Below, piece by piece: positions 61,331-64,000 of a DNA stretch of 64,000 nucleotides. The DNA lies in assembly GCA_958296195.1 (NCBI GenBank), contig OY282455.1:1364001-1428000 (forward strand). Direction: 5' to 3'. Each line of letters starts with the position of its first letter. Position 1 is the stretch's first letter. Both the position numbers and the translations under genes were made by a program. Origin of the DNA: an uncultured Pseudomonadales bacterium. GTDB lineage: Bacteria > Pseudomonadota > Gammaproteobacteria > Pseudomonadales > Azotimanducaceae. The notes beneath the pieces are model-generated. The model ran no database searches and was not told the DNA's origin. It saw only the letters and a list, made by a program, of their open reading frames with translations.

Positions 61331-62539
61331 CTAGCCCGCAAGCAGCGATTTTAGGTCCGTTTCCGGGTTGGCTAAGGCGGTGGCGTCCACCTTTTGGCCG
61401 ATGAGGCGGCGGCAGAGCATGAACTCCTTGGGGCTGTTCACCGCATCGGCGGCCACCACCGCGCCGTCTTTCAGGTAAAACACGGCAAATCGGTTGGCGG
61501 CCATGTCGCCGCGCAGCACTTCCTCCTCGCCGTCGGCGGAGAAGCCCGCCATTTGCAGCTTCAGTTCGTATTGGTCGGACCAGAACCAAGGCACCGCGGC
61601 GTAGTCCCGTTTCTTGCCGCACAAGTTGGCCGCCGCCACCCGAGCCTGCTCCATGGCGTTCGGCACGGACTCCAGCCGAAGCCTCCGGCCCAGCAGCGGA
61701 TTGGGATGGTTGGTGCAGTCCCCTGCGGCGTAGATGTTGGGGTCCGACGTGCGGCAGCGTTCATCGACCAGAATGCCGTCATCGCAGTCCAGCCCGGCCG
61801 CCTCGGCCAGCGCGGCATTCGGCAGGATGCCGATGCCGACCACGGCCAAGTCCGCCGGAAAGGAGCGCTCGCCGCACTGCACGGCGGTTACTCGGCTGTC
61901 GCCAAGGAAGCCCGTAACCTGGGCGGAAGTGTGGATTTGCACCCCCCGGCCCTCATGCAGGCCCCGATAGAAGGCGGACATGGCCGGAGTGGTGACCCTT
62001 TGCAGCACCCGCTGCTCCATTTCCAGAACATGCACCTCCAAACCCGCCGCCACGCAGACTGCAGCGACTTCAAGGCCAATGTAGCCGCCGCCGACCACCA
62101 CCGCGGTCTTGCCCGACGCCATGTCCGCCTGGATGGCGTCGGCATCGGCGATGGTTCTTAGGTAGTGGACGCCGTCGAGTTCGCCACCGGGCAGGTTCAA
62201 CCGCCGCACCAGGCTGCCCGTGGCCAGCAGCAGGCCGTCATAGGCGAGGGCCTGCCCCTCCGAAGTGGTCACAGTGCGGGCCGCGCAGTCGATCGCTTCG
62301 ACCCGGACGCCGGACTGCACGGCAACGCCCTTGTCCGCATAAAACTTGTCTGGACGCAGATAAACCCGATCCAGCCCTTGCTCCCCAGCCAGATACTGCT
62401 TCGACAGCGGCGGACGTTGATAGGGGATGTGCGGCTCGTCGCCGATGACGGTGATCTGGCCCTCAAACCCTTCTTGGCGCAAGCTGGCCGCCGCCTGCCC
62501 CGCGGCGTGGCCGCCGCCCACAATGATGATCGCGGACAA
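61331..62539 (-). CDS. FAD-dependent ferredoxin-type reductase
   Basis: 402 residues, starting at TTG 62539 (MSAIIIVGGGHAAGQAAASL), the FAD-binding loop of the rhodocoxin/putidaredoxin reductase branch. The NAD(P) loop AVVVGGGYIGLEVAA (about 145-160), the family motif IGILPNAALAEAAG and the FAD-end ATG/IYAAGDCTNH follow, with a C-terminal reductase domain (WFWSDQYELKLQMAG). It would pass electrons from NAD(P)H to a ferredoxin or similar. No ferredoxin or monooxygenase gene is adjacent. Confidence 0.9.
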   Translation of the reverse strand: MSAIIIVGGGHAAGQAAASLRQEGFEGQITVIGDEPHIPYQRPPLSKQYLAGEQGLDRVYLRPDKFYADKGVAVQSGVRVEAIDCAARTVTTSEGQALAYDGLLLATGSLVRRLNLPGGELDGVHYLRTIADADAIQADMASGKTAVVVGGGYIGLEVAAVCVAAGLEVHVLEMEQRVLQRVTTPAMSAFYRGLHEGRGVQIHTSAQVTGFLGDSRVTAVQCGERSFPADLAVVGIGILPNAALAEAAGLDCDDGILVDERCRTSDPNIYAAGDCTNHPNPLLGRRLRLESVPNAMEQARVAAANLCGKKRDYAAVPWFWSDQYELKLQMAGFSADGEEEVLRGDMAANRFAVFYLKDGAVVAADAVNSPKEFMLCRRLIGQKVDATALANPETDLKSLLAG

Positions 62540-62665
62540 TCAAGCTCTCCCGTTGCCGAAATGGGCATTGTAGCCAAGAGCGGACAAAGTTCTTCCTTTA
62601 TATAGGGGGGGTTGTATATGGGGGAGTTGCCCGTCGCGAACCGCGGCCTGATCCGTTTCTTAACG

Positions 62666-62685
62666 CCCACTTATATATAGGTGGG
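62666..62685. promoter_or_regulatory. Near-perfect 20-bp palindrome
   Basis: CCCACTTATATATAGGTGGG reads as a palindrome with 10-base arms and one T-G mismatch. It lies in the A/T- and G-run-rich region between the reductase start (62539) and the end of the DUF1820 gene. It could be an operator for the reductase gene or a hairpin terminating the DUF1820 transcript. Confidence 0.4.
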
Positions 62686-62724
62686 TCGGCGGCGGTAAGC
62701 CACTGAGCCTGATCAACAGGCCGG

Positions 62725-63063
62725 TTAGGGCCTTTTGCCCCGGTCGCCGGGCACCGGCATGGGGAAAGGCGTGACGTTGCCGGTGGAGGATTCGGTTACC
62801 TTGGCCACGCCCTCTTTTTCCACCTCGTCTATGCGGACCACCGTATGCATGGGGATGAAGCTGCGCTGCACCCCCTCGAATTCGGTGCGCAGCTTGTCTT
62901 CCCCCGGGTCGATGACCACCTTGGAGCGCTTGCCGAAGATGTAGTCCTCCACCTCGATGAAGCCGTACAGCTCGCTGCTGTAGATGTTGTGGGCGTACAC
63001 CTCGTAGATCTGGCCCATGTTGTGGAACAGAACCTTATAGATGTGGGATTGATCGTCGCTCAT
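62725..63063 (-). CDS. DUF1820 family protein
   Basis: 112 residues: IYKVLFHNMGQIYEVYAHNIYSSELYGFIEVEDY, GKRSKVVIDPGEDKLRTEFEGV and SFIPMHTVVRIDEVEKEG are the DUF1820 hallmarks, a cytoplasmic beta-rich family restricted mostly to gammaproteobacteria. No known function. Start ATG 63063. Confidence 0.9.
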   Translation of the reverse strand: MSDDQSHIYKVLFHNMGQIYEVYAHNIYSSELYGFIEVEDYIFGKRSKVVIDPGEDKLRTEFEGVQRSFIPMHTVVRIDEVEKEGVAKVTESSTGNVTPFPMPVPGDRGKRP

Positions 63064-63344
63064 GGGGGTTCCGGCGGGTTCAACTCAGGGGCAATGCCGA
63101 TTCGCCCCGCCACCATAGGTTCAAGCGCCCAGGCTTGCAACTTTTATCGGTTTTTTTGTCGATGAGCCGGATTTTTCCGCATTTTCCGCTTGCTTTCCTG
63201 TTTTTGGGGCTATACGCTCAAACCAATGCTCGCTTTCGGGTGCTCATGCGCTTGTTGGGTGGGCAGTTGGGGTCTGCGCCATAGCAGTTGCGGCTCTTTG
63301 CGCACAGGCTCTTTTTGCGAGGGGAAAAAATTTTGAAAAAAACC
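63064..63344. other. Intergenic region upstream of exported protein
   Basis: Between DUF1820 and the next gene there is no credible coding frame. It contains long T-runs (GGTTTTTTTGTCG near 63150) and, at its right end, an A/T-rich tract (AAAAAATTTTGAAAAAAA). The tract precedes a good promoter and may be an UP element. Confidence 0.5.
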
Positions 63345-63372
63345 TTGCAGTATTGTTTTTTGTGGCTATTAT
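63345..63372 (+). promoter_or_regulatory. Sigma-70 type promoter
   Basis: TTGCAG (63345-63350) and TATTAT (63367-63372) are spaced by 16 bases and preceded by an A-rich UP-like tract. It should drive the exported protein gene starting at 63419, which has a 40-base leader with AAGGAGG. Confidence 0.6.
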
Positions 63373-63418
63373 TCGCCCAACCTCCATTAAGGAGGCAACC
63401 AGAGATGGAGAATTTGAG

Positions 63419-64000
63419 ATGATTGAGCAGAAGATGCGTTCGGCCCTGCCGCTGTTGGCGGGTTTGCTGCTTTCGGCGGGCGCTTGGGGGCAATCGGTGA
63501 AGCTGGAGCAGTCGGTCAGCTACCAGCTGTTTGTGGCCCAGGAGTTCTTCGGGGCGGCGGACGGCCGGACGGTGGTGATCGACGACGGCGCCCAGGCGGC
63601 GGTCAACATCAACATTGTCGGGGCGGCCGAGGGCACCCCCAATGTTGGCACGCTGGACGCGGGGAACAAGGCCACCCTGACCTTCACGCTGGCCGGCGCG
63701 ACCTTCGCCGGGCCGGTCACCCCCAACGTGCTGAAGCTGTTTCGCGGAGGCACTGAGCTTCCGAACGTCGTGAGGACCATTGATGACGGCGGCGGCCGGG
63801 GCGACCGGAGCGTCTCCTTCGAGCTGGACGTGCGGGCGACGGTTGACCTTGCGACCGCCGGCCAAGAGTTCTTTTTCTTCGCGGTGCCGAGCCTGGTGGT
63901 GGACCCGGTGGTTCTGAACCCGACCGCGATGCCGGATGATCGGGTGCAGGGCGTGACGGTGGTTGCGACCATTACCCAAGGTGCAAGCGTCTCCAACCCC
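63419..64000 (+). CDS. Exported hypothetical protein, N-terminal part
   Basis: At least 194 residues from ATG 63419, running off the right edge. The signal peptide is MRSALPLLAGLLLSAGAWGQS. The following region has repeated beta-rich stretches (GRTVVIDDGAQAAVNINIVG, NKATLTFTLAGATFAG, SVSFELDVRATVDLA), which suggests a surface or fimbria/adhesin-like protein. No domain is assigned. A five-codon leader frame (ATG 63405, MENLR) directly follows the AAGGAGG site and overlaps the start as ATGA. Confidence 0.6.
   Translation, partial: MIEQKMRSALPLLAGLLLSAGAWGQSVKLEQSVSYQLFVAQEFFGAADGRTVVIDDGAQAAVNINIVGAAEGTPNVGTLDAGNKATLTFTLAGATFAGPVTPNVLKLFRGGTELPNVVRTIDDGGGRGDRSVSFELDVRATVDLATAGQEFFFFAVPSLVVDPVVLNPTAMPDDRVQGVTVVATITQGASVSNP

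Overview
The window is GC-rich chromosomal DNA from a gammaproteobacterium. Most of it is housekeeping blocks whose gene order matches that of Pseudomonas and of purple-sulfur-type gammaproteobacteria: lptM-lysA-dapF-DUF484-xerC-HAD, gshB-tonB-yqgE-ruvX, metK|tkt-pgk, rpiA|ilvA, ygfZ|sdhE-ygfX-nadB, ubiE-ubiJ-ubiB-hisE-tatABC, tusA-glnA-ntrBC, gpmI-envC-ctpA, hisB-hisA and mutY-yggX. The blocks are joined in an order I do not recognise, and species cannot be named from this sequence. Diderm features are clear: LptM lipoprotein, an outer-membrane barrel, TonB, SecB, Tat and EnvC.

Layout. 1-1.4 kb: the end of an accessory gene, a NotI-like restriction endonuclease and a small unknown gene. 1.5-16 kb: lysine/diaminopimelate synthesis, XerC, glutathione and SAM synthesis, central carbon enzymes, ribose isomerase and threonine deaminase. 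16-22.6 kb: a MATE transporter, an AAA ATPase with a broken tandem paralogue, an MFS transporter and an AAA/DUF4143 ATPase preceded by 23-bp direct repeats. 22.7-31.5 kb: Fe-S/flavin accessory genes, nadB, ubiquinone genes, hisE and tatABC. 31.5-36.7 kb: an accessory operon placed between tatC and dtd. 37-45.3 kb: dtd, an Rpn-type nuclease, a PP-loop/TusA sulfur pair, then glnA with a sigma-54 promoter, and ntrBC. 45.3-51.7 kb: secB, an outer-membrane protein, a decayed insertion sequence, a two-gene ATPase/TPR module with eleven near-identical 123-bp repeats, and tRNA-Arg. 51.7-64 kb: a glycosyltransferase fragment, a coiled-coil protein, gpmI-envC-ctpA, hisB-hisA, mutY-yggX, tRNA-Phe, an FAD reductase, a DUF1820 gene and the start of an exported protein.

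The most interesting system is at 31554-36680. In one direction, with five of its six genes overlapping, it encodes a DUF6642 protein with a caspase-like His/Cys pair, a protein of three ubiquitin-like folds ending in glycine, an E2-fold protein with no cysteine at all, a fused JAMM peptidase-E1 enzyme, a DUF6527 protein, and an OLD-like ATPase with a TOPRIM nuclease domain. The core resembles known prokaryotic ubiquitin-like conjugation operons (multi-ubiquitin, E2 family E, E1-JAB, DUF6527). The coupling to an OLD-type ATPase/nuclease and a putative caspase-like protease is what I consider potentially undescribed, and anti-phage defence is the likeliest role (inference). The ATPase/TPR pair at 47.9-51.5 kb and the NotI-like enzyme at the left edge are further defence candidates.
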